Shown here one piece after another: positions 35,490 to 46,790 of a stretch of DNA of 64,000 bases. The DNA is from Anthostomella pinea (lineage: Eukaryota; Ascomycota; Sordariomycetes; Xylariales; Xylariaceae), in contig CAUWAG010000010.1 of the NCBI GenBank assembly GCA_963556695.1, positions 6,200,001 to 6,264,000 of the forward strand. The letters are read 5' to 3'. The notes beneath the pieces are model-generated. The model saw nothing but the letters and a program-made list of their open reading frames with translations. It made no database searches and was not told the origin of the DNA. Position numbers and translations under genes: made by a program. Positions within the stretch are counted from its first letter, which is position 1. Each line of letters begins with the position of its first letter.

Positions 35490-35882
35490 ATGGGTAGCAG
35501 GTTCCTTGTGAGTGAAAAAACGCTTGGACTTAGCTTCCCCTCCCCTAGCCTTCTGGGTAAAAACCCTTTGGCCCTCTGGTACCTGTCCTCTTTCCTCTAC
35601 ATCTATTTCCTGCTTGGCTACATATCTTCTCAAAGTACCTCTGTGAGTTACGGTACTTTGGCGACAGCACCTACGGCCCCGGCGACAGCATCTACGAACT
35701 TGCTAACAGCACCATTTCAGCCTCTTTCTGCGACTCTGCCTGACCAGATTGTCAGTAAGTTCTTCTCTCCTCTGCCTCCAGCATCCTCACCATCCCAAAC
35801 TCTCTCTGCCTACAAGATCGTCAATGAGTTCTCTTCTCCTCTTCCTCCAGCACCATTCCAGCTTCTCTCTGCCTGGTCATGA
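35490..35882 (+). other. open frame with internal duplication, function unknown
   Basis: A 130-codon frame with a hydrophobic stretch (LWYLSSFLYIYFLLGYIS) followed by Ala/Thr/Pro/Ser-rich sequence. A segment of roughly 80 bp is repeated in tandem (KFFSPLPPASSPSQTLSA and EFSSPLPPAPFQLLSA), each copy preceded by an IV(S/N) phrase. A membrane-anchored low-complexity protein is possible, but chance cannot be excluded. Confidence 0.25.
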
Positions 35883-36087
35883 TCAACCGACCTGAATTCC
35901 ATGCTCTCTATTTATTTCTTCGATTCCACACTCCACAATTTCACCACAGGACTCTCGCTCGAAAACTTTTCTCATCTTCCTCCCCGCCCTGCACCTCCAC
36001 CACTTCATTACCTTACCAGCACTTGAGTGGTCCCAAGCTCTGCGACTTTCTTGACATCTTGTACCATTCTACACATTTTGCTCGTCG

Positions 36088-36933
36088 ATGATGAGGTTAT
36101 TCGTCAGCATTCCCTTCTTGTTGTTCACGGCTTACTTTTTCAAAAGCTTCCCATCTAGCTTCGCTACCCGCCTCTGCCCGACCTCCTCCGACACTCGATT
36201 CGGCATTGATATTAATCTTGAAAATTATGCAGACGATACCGCCCAAGACGAAGAAGTCAACGTAGACCAGATACTCCAAGAACTCAGAGCAGAAGGCTGA
36301 GACCACGCCATCATGGACGCCGCAGGCTACGAGAACGTCCACATCAAGACCGAGTACGACGAGGACGCTGGCATGGAGGCCGCTGGCAACGAGAATGCCA
36401 TCATGGGTAACGCAGCCAACGAGGACGCGGCCATCAAGGAGGAAGGCAATGAGCACGTCGCCATCAAGAACGAGGCAGGGAGGCCGGTGGCATGGATATC
36501 GCAGGCATCGAGGTCACTGGCAACGCTTGCTTGCCCTATCTGTTTCTACTGCAGCTGCCCGCGTTCTATGGGAGGAATGGCGCTGCGAGAACCCTTCAGG
36601 GTGCAAGTACGTGCACCATGCCCCCATTCGACAGGTCCCATGCGCCACATCAAGGTGGAAATGGCAGCTGCTATTCGCAGAAGGCGAGAGAAGTTCTTCC
36701 ACCAGGACAACGATGTTTGGGATTCGGTGGTTCGGGGAATGGTTACGATACCGGCCCAAGGCTCGCAAATGCCTAGGTGGTCAATTCCCCACCACCCTGA
36801 AGGCCCCTTTCCTCGAGCAATTCACCGACGACTAAGAAGCACGATGGAAGCCTTTCCACGCCAAGGAGGACATGAAGGGCGCCACCAACGAGGAAGAGAA
36901 GAAGTGGGCCTACGTCGGCGAGTGGTCCGTTGA
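36088..36933 (+). pseudogene. long open frame with a single TGA; acidic Asn/Glu/Ala repeat segment
   Basis: The frame starts with a signal-peptide-like segment (MRLFVSIPFLLFTAYFF) and runs to a TGA at 36298-36300. It continues in the same frame from 36313 with an acidic, repetitive stretch (YENVHIKTEYDEDAGMEA, NAANEDAAIKEEGNEH) to a stop at 36933. Later codons look less coherent, and pieces in other frames (for example a Cys/His phrase CENPSGCKYVHH at about 36580-36615) suggest further shifts. The acidic stretch recurs at 42851-43010 and in weaker form near 55735-55810. Family unknown. Confidence 0.4.
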
Positions 36934-37339
36934 GGAACCCTACCAGCACGGGAGTCATTCTCCCGATATCGCCTGGTCCTGACTTCAGGGTCCCATCGTT
37001 CATCACTGCTCCGAGTGGAGCCATTGAGGACAACGAAGCTAATGGCAATGATGCTGCTGGCACCGGGCCGGAGGGGGGTCCCAAGCGCGCTCGCAGAGCC
37101 AACGGCAACGCCCGAGCCCCGGTTCGTGCCCCTGAGCAGGAGAAGAAGCAGGAGGACGAGATACCGTCCTCGACCGCAGGAATCGATGGCCAAGAGTGGA
37201 AGAACGATTCCGACAGGCAGTGGATGGGGTGAAAGTCCCTTGGTCACTTCTCTTGATCCTTCAGGTATGTTGATGCCACACACAGTGTTGAGTCTGTTTC
37301 TACCAGCACCACCAGCTAACAACATGAAGCCAGGGAGAT

Positions 37340-37691
37340 GCGCCAGTCTAGTGTACCGCGCAGCACCGAGACTGAGTGCCCTTGGTGTGATTCGCATGAG
37401 AATGCGGCGATGTCCATCTGCCAACTGAACGGGTACAAGGTTAATGGCAGGCCCCTGAAGTGCAGAGTAAGTTGCAACCCTGTGGACGAACTCGAGACAA
37501 GTGTATTAACAACTTTGCAGTGGGCCATGGAGACGTGCATGCTTTACAAACCCCTCTCACAAGGACTCATCTTCAAGATGACACGCTTCCCACCGATCCA
37601 AGCACAGTACGACGAACTTGTCCACAAGTGGGGAAAGGCATTAGCCACGAACCAGATCATGGCACGATCCTTCGAAGACTTCTCGAGGTGA
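37340..37691 (+). pseudogene. Pub1/TIA-1-like RRM3 fragment with retained intron
   Basis: The peptide SHENAAMSICQLNGYKVNG, followed by RPLKC, is the second half of an RNA-recognition motif and closely resembles the third RRM of fungal Pub1 (poly-U binding protein). Directly after it lies an intron-like segment starting GTAAGT (37470) and ending TTTGCAG, before an exon-like WAMETCMLYK. The first half of the RRM and the rest of the protein are missing or in other frames. Keeping the intron points to copying of genomic DNA rather than mRNA. Confidence 0.55.
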
Positions 37692-38115
37692 AGAAATGGG
37701 GGGTTTTCAACAAAACCCCGAGAAACCCCCAGTCGGCTGGTTTCGATCCAGCGAGCCCGCGGAATGCAGGTGGCACTCGAGAAGCCAGCCAGCAGTTGAG
37801 GCACGAGTCCCGCACCGCCTATGGGTGTGTTCGAAGGCTCTGGAGCAAGCTCGACGTCGCGAGTCTGCCGCTGGTGATGCTCCGTCTGCGTCTGATGCTG
37901 CTTCTGGTCTTCCTCCCTCTGCCTCCGAGTCTGAACTCCCGACCCAGCGACCGGGCCCCGGATTCATCCAGGGTGCCCCGAGTTTTTCGCTGTACAACCC
38001 GGACAGCGGCCGTCGCCGACCTGATCCCCCGGCACACCGGTATTCGACCTCATAGTCTCGGTCGCTTTGGGGCACAAGCTGGTGCGCAGAGTGGCACGAT
38101 ACGGGTCAACCAAAG

Positions 38116-38985
38116 ATGAAATCGACCGAGATGAACACCGCTATCGCTAACATGGACGATACCGACGAGATGCTGATCCTGAGTCTCTATGGTGTCTCAT
38201 TGGCAAAGGCTAAGGCCGCCTTGGAGAAGCATGTCCGAAGATTTGCTGGTGAGAAAGTCTCCGATGACGATGGCGAGGACGTTGCTATAGGAGGTACCCC
38301 TGATGCCGACCAGGGGTACGAGGATGAAGATGAGGACCAAGGTGACGAGGCCGATGAGGCGGAGCTGATTGATGGCGATGGAGCCGACAAGCATGACGAC
38401 AATGTCGCTGACAAGGTTACAGAAAATGTCGCCGGCAATACTGCCGACAATATCGCCAGCAATGATGATGGCAATGACGCCGACAATGATCTGGTGATCA
38501 TCGACGAAAGGCCAGTCACAGCGATCCTGACGGAAAAGCCCAGAGAAAACGAACACATGGTTGATCTGTGTTCCGAGGGTTTCCGTGCTCTCATGGCCCA
38601 CTTGGGCACAAACCTGCGGTATCTCAATGTTCACGCCTGTCGCCACGTCTCAGCTGCGGCTTTCGAGAGGGGGACGAGGAGGATGAGGCGGTAGAAATGG
38701 ACACCGACAGCGACGCCCAGAGCGTTGCCCAAAGCGTCACCACGAACAAGGCCAGGAGCAACATCACGGACGGACGCCACCGAGGAGATCAAGAGAGTGA
38801 GCACGTGCGGCTCCAACAATGACCGGCAGATGATCCAGTACATCTGGAACGGAAGCTATTGGGTGCCAGAGGCGGTCTTTACGGAGGACAAAGTGTACCC
38901 GCAGCTGTCGAAGCTGGAGATCAGCTTTTGTGAGGAGGTCACCGACTTCGTCGTCGGTTCCATATTCCGAAAATGCTGTTCAGCT
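38116..38985 (+). pseudogene. Rad7-like leucine-rich-repeat fragment
   Basis: In yeast Rad7 works with Rad16 in the NEF4 complex of global genome nucleotide excision repair. A first frame (38116-38694) has an acidic Asp-rich middle and then CSEGFRALMAHLGTNLRYL and NVHACRHVSAAAFER, typical of the C-terminal LRRs of fungal Rad7. After a frameshift near 38670 and acidic sequence (about 38670-38820), the next LRRs appear at about 38830-38980 (YPQLSKLEISFCEEVTDFVV, GSIFRKC). The upstream LRRs and the C-terminus are not seen, so this is a broken piece, not a gene. The assignment rests on recognition of the LRR wording. Confidence 0.6.
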
Positions 38986-39101
38986 CTCCAAAGAGCTGAA
39001 CCGACGAGATGTGACAGGAGCAGCAAGATCGGGTCTTGGCCAGTGCCGAACGAATGGTGTTCAAGCACGCACACGGCGACCTGCGGCGGAAGAGATGAGA
39101 C

Positions 39102-39411
39102 AGAAAAACAACAGTACGAAAGGTGCGCATTTCCTCTCAAGGTCGCAGCTTGCGAGCTCCGCGGCAAATGGACCCTTCTGACCGAGCTGCAAGCTATGCG
39201 CGAGAAGGCGGAAGGAGTCAAGACGGTGGGAGGAAGCAAGGCAGCGGAAGGAAGCAAGAAGCTGAAGAGAGAAAACAAGGACAGCACGAAGAAGGAAAAA
39301 AAGATGCGCAAGTTGATGCGCAGGCTCAAGGAGCTGGATGCAGACTCATCTTCGGCCGACGATTCGAGTAGCCCCACCCAGATCACCTGGTCAAAGAGGG
39401 AATGCTGACAA
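39102..39411 (+). other. open frame with basic coiled-coil tail, unknown
   Basis: The frame reads ELRGKWTLLTELQAMREK, followed by a Lys/Glu-rich segment (KLKRENKDSTKKEKKMRKL) and a short acidic Ser/Asp tail to a stop at 39409. It looks like the end of a coding sequence, but it has no start of its own and I do not recognise it. Confidence 0.3.
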
Positions 39412-40529
39412 GAATCATGCTCCCTGGCAATGCACTGGCTAATATCCAGGGACTGCTTTGCCCAGCAGAACCATGCCATGTTCCCTGTATGGCTGAACGG
39501 AGCTGTCCCGATCAACCGCAGCTTTTGCTTTGCTGGTGGTGCCCGAGCGACGGGGGTGCTCCCAACACTACGGCTCCGACGGAGAATGGCACCGTGCCGT
39601 CTTCCACTACCTCTCCTGGTGCTGCTTCCGGCCTCCCTGTGTCAGGCGTAGAAACTCAGATCCCAAGCCAACCGCCTAAGACGCGTTCTGCCCATGATTT
39701 CCATCGCAGGTGCCTGCCTCCAACAGTAGGTGTGTCGAGAGTATGGTGGAAGGTGATGATCAGGCAAAGCCCGAGGTGGAGAAGAGCGCCTAACCCCTGA
39801 ACCCAAGTCACCATCACTGGGGTCCATATTCGTCCTTGATATTTGCCTACTACACCTCGTTCATTTGTACCTTAACTGGGACGAGGAGACGCACCATGAC
39901 ATTCTCATGGCGACCTTCGCAGTGATGAAGCCCACAGGTGCAGTGGCAGCTCATCACTGAGCAACTGCAGGGCCTCGGCTACAGATTTTCACCCAACGCA
40001 CTTAAGTATGCTCACTGCTACCCTCTGGCCCACACGGGTCTGGAGTTTTTATAACTCTATATTGATCCTTCTGGTCAGGCTGAGTCTGCTTCTGGTTAGT
40101 TTGCGTCTGCCGGTGCCGCTGCGTCAGCCTCTGCGTCTGCTTCTTGTCTTTCTCCGACCGCCTCCGCGTCTGCCGCTTGTGCTAGTGCGTCTGGCTCTGT
40201 CTCTGCGGCTGGTTCCTCCCCCTCTGCAACCGAAGCTGAGCTCCCGACCCAGCGACCAAACTCTGGATCCGTCCAGTTGGCCCAGACTACTTCGAATCGT
40301 GGGTACGGCCCGGGTAGAAAAGCTGACGTTACACTACCTGCGGCCTGTGGGAACAGACTGTCGACTCATCGTTTTGACCAAGCATGGAATCCGGCGCCCC
40401 GAGGAGCTCGACGAGCGAGTCTTCACCTTCCGCAACGTCGACATGGAACGTGACGACGCTGCGGCTACTATCCTCACCACGCTGGTGTTGTTGTAGCTTG
40501 GCGATTCTCGGTGCCTGTTCGTTCGACAC

Positions 40530-40770
40530 TACGAACAAGGAGGACAACTCTGGTCACTTCCACATCTTCGTTGGTGATCTGTCCAACGAGGTCAGCGATG
40601 AGGTGCTATTGCAGGCGTTCGCCGCCTTTGGTATATATATATATTACCATATCAGTGGCTTGTGCCATGTGGAACATGAAGTCAGGTTGATCTCGCGGAT
40701 ACCAGCGGATTATTGGCTTTCCGGGACCGCGCCGACGCTCAAAAGGCTCTTCGCAAAGGGGAGAGGAGCG
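40530..40770 (+). pseudogene. Pub1/TIA-1-like RRM2 fragment, frameshifted
   Basis: HFHIFVGDLSNEVSDEVLLQ followed by AFAAFG is the first half (RNP2) of an RRM closely like RRM2 of fungal Pub1. After a short AT-rich gap (GTATATATATATATT) the second half follows in pieces: MWNMKSG, SRGY and FRDRADAQKAL, in different frames. Together with the RRM3 piece at 37.3 kb, about 3 kb away and out of order, it shows that a Pub1-like gene was broken up here. Confidence 0.6.
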
Positions 40771-41264
40771 CGCGTCTACAAGCGCAAGATGGTCAAGATC
40801 AAGCACCAAACCCAGCCGCCCGAAGGCTTTTTTCAGCGAGAAGAGAGTTCCTCTACCAAGGTGAGGTGCTGCCCTGTAAAGCGAGAACAACAGCGGCCTA
40901 GAAACACGCCCTTACAAAGATCGTCAACCTTGAAGAGAAAGAGGACATTGACGATATCTCCCTCAAGTCAGAGGGTTTCGTGGCGAAGGGTCCTCGCTAA
41001 GTCATTGATCTCGACGGTGGTGACCAAGATGTCATCATCTCCCGTGATATTGGGCAGACCGGTGACGACGAGGGCAATGGTGAGAAACCTTGTATCGATC
41101 AGGCACCGGAGGAACGATCTCGAGAGGCTTCGGCGAGAGAATCATCATCGATGAGGAAGAGCGCATCAATGATGTTTCTCTCAAGTCAAACGGGGGTGTC
41201 TTGACTCACGGGTCCAGCACGACCTTAAAAGGCATCTGAGACTCGACATTCTGCCCGTCTCCTT

Positions 41265-41410
41265 CTTCAAGGTTGACGTTCGCGACGTCGCCGCCATTGA
41301 CGCTGCTGTGGAAGCCTGTGTCGAAGACTACGGTGCGCTCGACGTCCTGATTAACAGCGCTGGTACTGCTGATTCCAACATCAAGGCCCGGTCCTCGCAG
41401 GACGGATCTT
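41265..41410 (+). pseudogene. short-chain dehydrogenase fragment
   Basis: The peptide VDVRDVAAIDAAVEACVEDY followed by GALDVLINSAGTADS is the helix D and strand 4 region of a classical SDR; the usual NAG is here NSAG. Neither the cofactor motif nor the YxxxK active site is present nearby. An A-rich run near 41440-41480 follows. Confidence 0.5.
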
Positions 41411-41868
41411 TCAATGAGGGGAGAGAAAAGGAAGGAGAAAAAAAAAAAAATTTAAAAAGAAGAAAAAGGGAAGATAAAAAAAGTATAAAAACAAACTGTC
41501 TTGATGGGCATCCCTCATGATTGCCTGGTCATCCTTTTCTCGAACACGAACCATTCATTTCGGAGAGCCGGGTCCTGCATGACCTTAAAAGGCATTCAAG
41601 AATGATAGACCAGAGGCCTGGTGATCCTGGTCTCTAACAGCTCGCAATCCCCCCGGTGGACCGATATGAGGCCGAAGTCCGCTTGTTGGAGAAGTTCTGC
41701 GCTGATGCGCACCACCAGAATAATCGGGGAGCTGCTTTCGCATTTGAGGCAGCGGGAATGCCCGACTTGGTATGCCCCGAAGACGGCCAGAACAAGATCC
41801 GCAAGGTAAAGGGGAAGGGCGAAGTAATGATCATGGGCATTGCCCTGTGCCACATCGCCCCAGCAATG

Positions 41869-41980
41869 CTCTAGATAGGGTTTGATGGACATCCGTGATG
41901 AAATCCCCCCTTTCCCTACACGCACCTTCGAAGCACCCATTATGATCTCATCACGGATGTCCATCAAACCCTACCTAGAG
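41869..41980. repeat. foldback hairpin, 37-bp arms
   Basis: Arms 41869-41905 and 41944-41980 are inverted copies matching at about 35 of 37 positions (core GGTTTGATGGACATCCGTGA), separated by a 38-base loop. No terminator-like T run follows. Confidence 0.9.
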
Positions 41981-42283
41981 AAATCGGCTGCGCCCCAGCA
42001 ATGGGGTAAGCAAAGGACCGAGGAAAAAGCCAAGCTGTGGCTTGAGAAAGAGTACGAATAAATGGTATGTCTGCTTGACAATTACCCAAGGGCCGCTACA
42101 AGTCATTAGCCTCGAGGATGATAAAAGATTCACCATCTCCCGTGACATTGGGCAAACGATTATCATCGCCTGGCCAAAAGTTTCACAACAGCTGATTCTA
42201 TCCAGGATATTTACCCTATACCACTTCACTGTGGACAGTTCGCCGCAAGGCGTCACTTGACTCGCCGGTCCGGCATGACCTTA

Positions 42284-42540
42284 AAAGGCATTCGAGGCTC
42301 ATCCTTCATCTACGATAACGCCACCCAGGCTCGCGTCGAGAACTACGTGAACAACATGCAAGCTCTTGCGCGACGATGATCTGGAGGTAATGCTGCTCCG
42401 CAGCTAGCAAGTTGGTCGGGTTGCCGGGCATGTTGTTGGAGCAGCATTACCTCCAGATCACCGTCGCGCAAGAGCTTGCCAATCGAGGAGTTACGGACCC
42501 TTTCCTCATCCGCAATACGTTCGTTTCGTAAATCCGACCC
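42284..42540 (+). pseudogene. fragment of repeated family A, containing a foldback
   Basis: The peptide IYDNATQARVENYVNNM is followed, after an inverted duplication, by LEQHYLQITVAQELANRGVT and DPFLIRN, and then a stop. Similar strings occur at 43040-43225 and 55830-56035, so this is one degenerate member of a repeated coding family. The family is not recognised. Confidence 0.5.
42359..42478. repeat. foldback hairpin, 41-bp arms
   Basis: Arms 42359-42399 and 42438-42478 are inverted copies with one mismatch in 41 (core GGAGCAGCATTACCTCCAGA on one arm), separated by 38 bases. The right arm is in the same orientation as the homologous coding copies at 43.1 and 55.9 kb, so the left arm is the inverted duplicate. 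Confidence 0.95.
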
Positions 42541-42850
42541 GTCGCTAATGTCGGCTCTGGTGCCGAGCCTATCGCGCCGCCCGCCAACCAGAGACTGTTG
42601 GTAACGTTGTAACGACGCCCGGGTGGTTCTGTGTAGCACCGCTGGGCGGCCAGACAAGAACCAGAATGTTCATGACGGTGGTGAACATGGCCACGGGATG
42701 CATTTTTTAGTCGGGAGAACGATAACCGATTATCAACAACGGACGTGGCCCTCTCCGCTCAAAGCCTATCGTAAAGCCTGACCGAGAGGAGACCAAGAAT
42801 GAGGACGGAATGTTCATCTGCACGGTGCCTGGTTGCACCGATGGTGATGA

Positions 42851-43230
42851 GTGGGCTGCTGGTACCACGATAGCATGGAGAACGCAGCCAACCAGAACGT
42901 CTTCATCGAGACGGAACCGGACGAGGACGCTGACATGGCCAACGCAGCCAACGAGAACGCGTCCGTCAAGCATGAAGGAAACGAGGGCGCGCGCACCAGG
43001 GACGAAGACGAGGACGGCGAGGCCGCTCGCAACGCACCGGGACCTCCTCCCTTCAAGGCATCCCGGACGTTCCGGTCTACAACAACGCGAACCAGCTTCG
43101 CGTTGAGAACTACGTGAACAACATGGACCCGAACAGCACAATGGCCAGCAACCTTCTGGCCGCGGAGCAGCACTATCTCCAGATCATCATCGCAGAAGAG
43201 CTCGTAAATGCGAGTGGAAGTAAGTGTGTC
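42851..43230 (+). pseudogene. repeated family A, longest copy with acidic N-terminal part
   Basis: It begins with an acidic Asn/Glu/Ala-rich stretch (ENAANQNVFIETEPDEDADM, NAANENASVKHEGNEGA). After a frame change it continues with IPDVPVYNNANQLRVENYVN, NMDPNSTMASNLLAAEQHYL and QIIIAEELVNASG. The same order, acidic part and then the LRVEN(Y/L)VNNM part, is seen at 55.7-56.0 kb, so these two parts belong to one original gene. No domain is recognised; helices rich in Leu, Ala and Glu are likely. Confidence 0.45.
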
Positions 43231-43769
43231 CAGTATTCATAACCAAGTAACGGCGGGCTGACCTCGATTCATAACAGCAAACACATGGATAAGCACGACC
43301 GCCCGTACGGGAAAGAGGTTGGCAACCCGTGACGCCCGGAGTAGATGCCCGCCACCGAAGGCTTCGAGGGCCTCGCAGACTTCACTTACTCGGGAGGCCT
43401 GCTGTGCCACGAGTGCGAAGTCCACGGCAAGGTGGATGAGTTGCAAGTGAAGAGACGGTGACTTGCACCTCGTCTATCCCCAGCTCATCCGCCTTGGGGA
43501 CCTTTTCAAGAAGTCCTTAACCATGGCACCCAACGCAGCAGCACGCACTGTCTGGGACGATAAGACCAGAACCAAATGGGCATCCCGTGATGCCCGGGAC
43601 AGCCAAGTTGGCAGCCCGTGGTGCCTGGTGACTTTCTGCTAGCGATCATGGACGTCACTCCTCCCACATAAGAGACAGAAGTCCGCCCACCGACAACAAA
43701 CCATTCATATGGGACAGCCGGGTCCTGCATGACCTTAAAAGGCATCTAGGACCGACAATACAGAACAAA

Positions 43770-44330
43770 ATGCAAATATCAAAGCACTGCATCGAGTCAT
43801 GTGAGCTGCAGCAGTACGACAAGGTACAAGAGTATATGCTGAAGGCACTGGCTCTGAGCCCATCTCAGCCCGATGGCACAGTCACTGGAGAACTTGAGCT
43901 CGATCAGGCTCGATTACATCAAACACAGACCGGAGACTACGACTTTGATGCAAAAGGGCTTCCCCGGCACCCTAATGCTGGGCAGCATGGCGCGGTCGGA
44001 GACGCTATCAAGCGAATTTGCAAGTTCGTCGAGGCTAAAGACAAAGAAGGGTCTATCATCCGCCCCCTGATTGCCGGTAAGCTACCCGTGACTTGATCCC
44101 CACACTATCCCGCCACGGACTAACACGGTCCAGGCTCTTCAAAAGCGGCATCCTGGTCCTCAGACGAAGATGAAGAGATGCATGACTCTGACACTGACGC
44201 CGACGGTCAGACTGACGAAGGAATGTTTGACGCCCCTGAGAGCGGTGGCAGCAGCCGAGACCGGAGGGAAGGGAAAGGCGTGAGTATACTCACTCCCTAT
44301 AGCCTCTGTAGAGCATTTACTAACCTAGTA
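43770..44330 (+). pseudogene. unknown gene remnant with one clean intron
   Basis: An open frame from ATG at 43770 (helical, KVQEYMLKALALSPSQPDG, then DAKGLPRHPNAGQHGAVGDA and FVEAKDKEGSIIRPLIAG) reaches a donor GTAAGC at about 44077. An acceptor near 44133 joins in phase to SSKAASWSSDEDEEMHDSDT, an acidic tail (DADGQTDEGMFDAPESGG). The frame then meets another donor-like GTGAGT near 44280 and ends soon after. The first part faintly recalls the helical TPR-type region of fungal TPR-SET proteins, but this is not secure. It may be a truncated but recently functional gene. Confidence 0.4.
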
Positions 44331-45358
44331 GCAGTACTGCGTGAAGTAAACGATCGGTATAGGCATGGAGGAACGAGCACTCTTGCAGTGGACATAGGGA
44401 AACGGCGTTTAAAAACTCGGTTGATTTACGAGATACTCCCGATAACAAACCATTCATTTGGGACAACCGGGTCCTGCATGACCTTAAAAGGCATTCAGGA
44501 GTGGTAGACGAGGTGCCGTGGGAGGTCTGGGAGAATACCACCCGAACGGACTTTCTGCTAGCGACCTGAAGGTAAGGTCAGGCAATCGAGGAAGCTGTCG
44601 CCTCTTCAGTAAGTCAAGCTTGCACTCATTCCTCTACAACCTTGCCGAACCATAATGGCTGATACTTGGATGAAGACCTTCTTCAGTCAGCTGAAGGTCA
44701 TTGACGAATCCGACTACTCCCAGGAAAACGTTTTACGTCCGTGGCTAACCCATCTCGCCTTTTCCACCGCCGACAACCCCCTTGCAGGGCTTGAAGCCCA
44801 TCAAGCTCAACGACTTGAGTATCAGCAAGAACCACTTCCAACACGTCGTAGTCCTAAGAACATTCACCCCGCCGGACTTCAACCGCCACCTCCAACCATT
44901 CATTTGGGAGAGCCGGGTCCTGCATGACCTTAAAAGGCATTTAGGGGTGGTATGCGAGAGGCCACCGATGGCAATGCCGAGGGAGAGGAAGATGGCGACG
45001 CTGCTCAGGCGACCACAATCCCAACGCAGCAGCACGCACTGTCTGGGAGGACACCACCCGAACGGACCTTCTGCTAGCGACACGAAAGATGACGACCAAC
45101 CATTCGTTTGGGACGGCCGGGTTCTGCATGACCTTAAAAGGCATTCAAGAGTGATAGACGAGAATCCGCTGATGGCGATGGTTGAGGGGGAATAAAGGTC
45201 ACGGCGCTGCTCAGGCCACCACCGGAAGAGGACAACCAATCATTCACTTGGAAGAGCCGGGTCCTGCATGACCTTAGAAGGCATTCAGGAGTGGTAGACA
45301 GACCAGAGGCCGTGGGTGGCGATCTTGAGGAAGAAGAAGATGATGCCGTCGGGTCAAA

Positions 45359-45460
45359 CCCTGCGTCGCCTTCTCCGTCGCTGTGGCCAGAAAGAGCGCT
45401 CAGGTGTCGCAACGCCTCCGGGCAACCACGACAGACCACGACGGAGAAGGCGACGCAGGG
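45359..45460. repeat. foldback hairpin, perfect 22-bp arms
   Basis: Arms 45359-45380 and 45439-45460 are perfect inverted copies (CCCTGCGTCGCCTTCTCCGT plus CG), separated by 58 bases. This is the third foldback within 3.6 kb. Confidence 0.95.
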
Positions 45461-46609
45461 ACTTCTTCCGCTCCTCCCAGGTTGGAATCAGTTCGCAACC
45501 CCCCAGCAGCTTCGTCGTCGAAGTCAAAGCTGAGAGGCATGTGCCTCTTGACTTACGGCAGAACAGAGTCGATCCAATCGAGGTACCGGAGAGGAAAAAT
45601 AAGAGACCCCTCCCCAAGGGCCAGAAGAAAAAGACTACCAAGCCAGACGACCTAGCCTTAAATGGCCACAGTAGCTCCGACTCTACCCCAGCGATTTCCC
45701 AGGGTTTGGTCTTTGAAAAATCGTAGTTAATAAACGCTTGATATCATGATTGTGTTTTTACGTTCGTCCCGCCGGGGACGTTAAATATACGTTGACAGCA
45801 TGGAGTTCTTAATGATATAACCTCATGGCAGACGGACTACTGTTCAGTCTGAACTGTCCTTCTGCCACAGCCGTCATATTAGCGTCGATGTTGAGGGATA
45901 AGATAAACAGAGTTCTTCAAGACCGATCCCATCTCTGAATCTGCTGGGTTGGGAACACGAAGTCGTGGTTTTACGCTTATCGACTCTGGGGTTTGCGCCC
46001 TGTCCCCACGCGTCGAGATCATGCTCTCGAGACCATACAAGGTCGTGGTCAACCTCAACCGCGATGAGTACCTATGGATTGTGGACGACATCAACAAGTG
46101 GGACCATGGTCAACAGCGCTCTCAAGAGAGTAAACACGTCAATCTGTTGATTCGGACTGTGTTGCCACCCCTCAACTCGCTGGGTTGAGAATCTCGAAGT
46201 CGCAGGCGTTGAGAAAAGGGGAGACGGCCGCGCTGCATTCTGCATGGAAATCATTACATTTATCTGCGATGATTTCGTACTCTATAAATCACCCCAAACA
46301 AACATAGCCCCGTCAAGGGCCGGTCCAGCACGACCTTGAACTGCATCCGAGGACGGTTGCGCTGCCGAGCGGCTGGACATGACGGAACCTTTGCCAACTA
46401 CAGAGCAAGCACTCCCTTGTTTCGTTCGCTACAAGAGCACGGCTTGTTCCGATGTTTTTGGAGAAGAGTCAGGCATCACTTCGTCTACCAAAGTCGTGTC
46501 CCGAGAGCATACGCCCCCGCAATACATGCTCGTTTCTACCGAGTCAACGCTTTCAGTTTCACTGAAGAACGGGACGCCGCTAATTTTGTGGTCGCAAACA
46601 CGCCCGAAA

Positions 46610-46790
46610 GACGCAGCATGATCCGTTCTGACTGCCATTCGTGGCTTCTTTGCCGGCGTCCGTGTCGCCACCAAACGCGTACTGGTCAATGTTGATGTCA
46701 GCCATGGCGCTTTTTATGATACTGGAGCCCTGGACCAATTGATTGCCAAATGTGGCAAGAAGAAGGGCAAGTTGAACAAGCCTTGATCTA
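46610..46790 (+). pseudogene. Argonaute-like fragment (linker 1 region)
   Basis: The peptide VLTAIRGFFAGVRVATKRVL followed by VNVDVSHGAFYDTGALDQLI is very like the ArgoL1 region of fungal Argonautes (QDE-2 type), where a ...VNVNVSHGAFY... phrase precedes the PAZ domain. A Lys-rich phrase (KCGKKKGKLNK) ends the piece. No PAZ or PIWI motif is seen. Sequence upstream (46379-46610) is partly open but not recognisable. Confidence 0.5.

Larger units (their letters stand above)
41209..46350 (+). repeat. dispersed repeat R1, core CATGACCTTAAAAGGCAT, about nine copies
   Basis: Copies of a roughly 50-65 bp segment occur near 41209, 41550, 42262, 43695, 44448, 44892, 45101 and 45237, with a diverged copy near 46323 and another outside this span at 56182. 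The best-preserved copies share one reading frame: PFIW(D/E)xRVLHDLKRH, followed by a variable part such as SGVVDE. Some copies are also accompanied by a segment coding TTRTD(F/L)LLAT or PNAAARTVW. The copies lie in the same orientation but at irregular spacing, so this is a scattered family rather than a simple tandem array. No known family was recognised. Confidence 0.7.

Noticed and set aside
43506..43745. Antisense frames starting MPFKVMQDPA in several R1 copies
   Set aside because: They are the reverse of the R1 core; the forward frame RVLHDLKRH is better preserved beyond the core.
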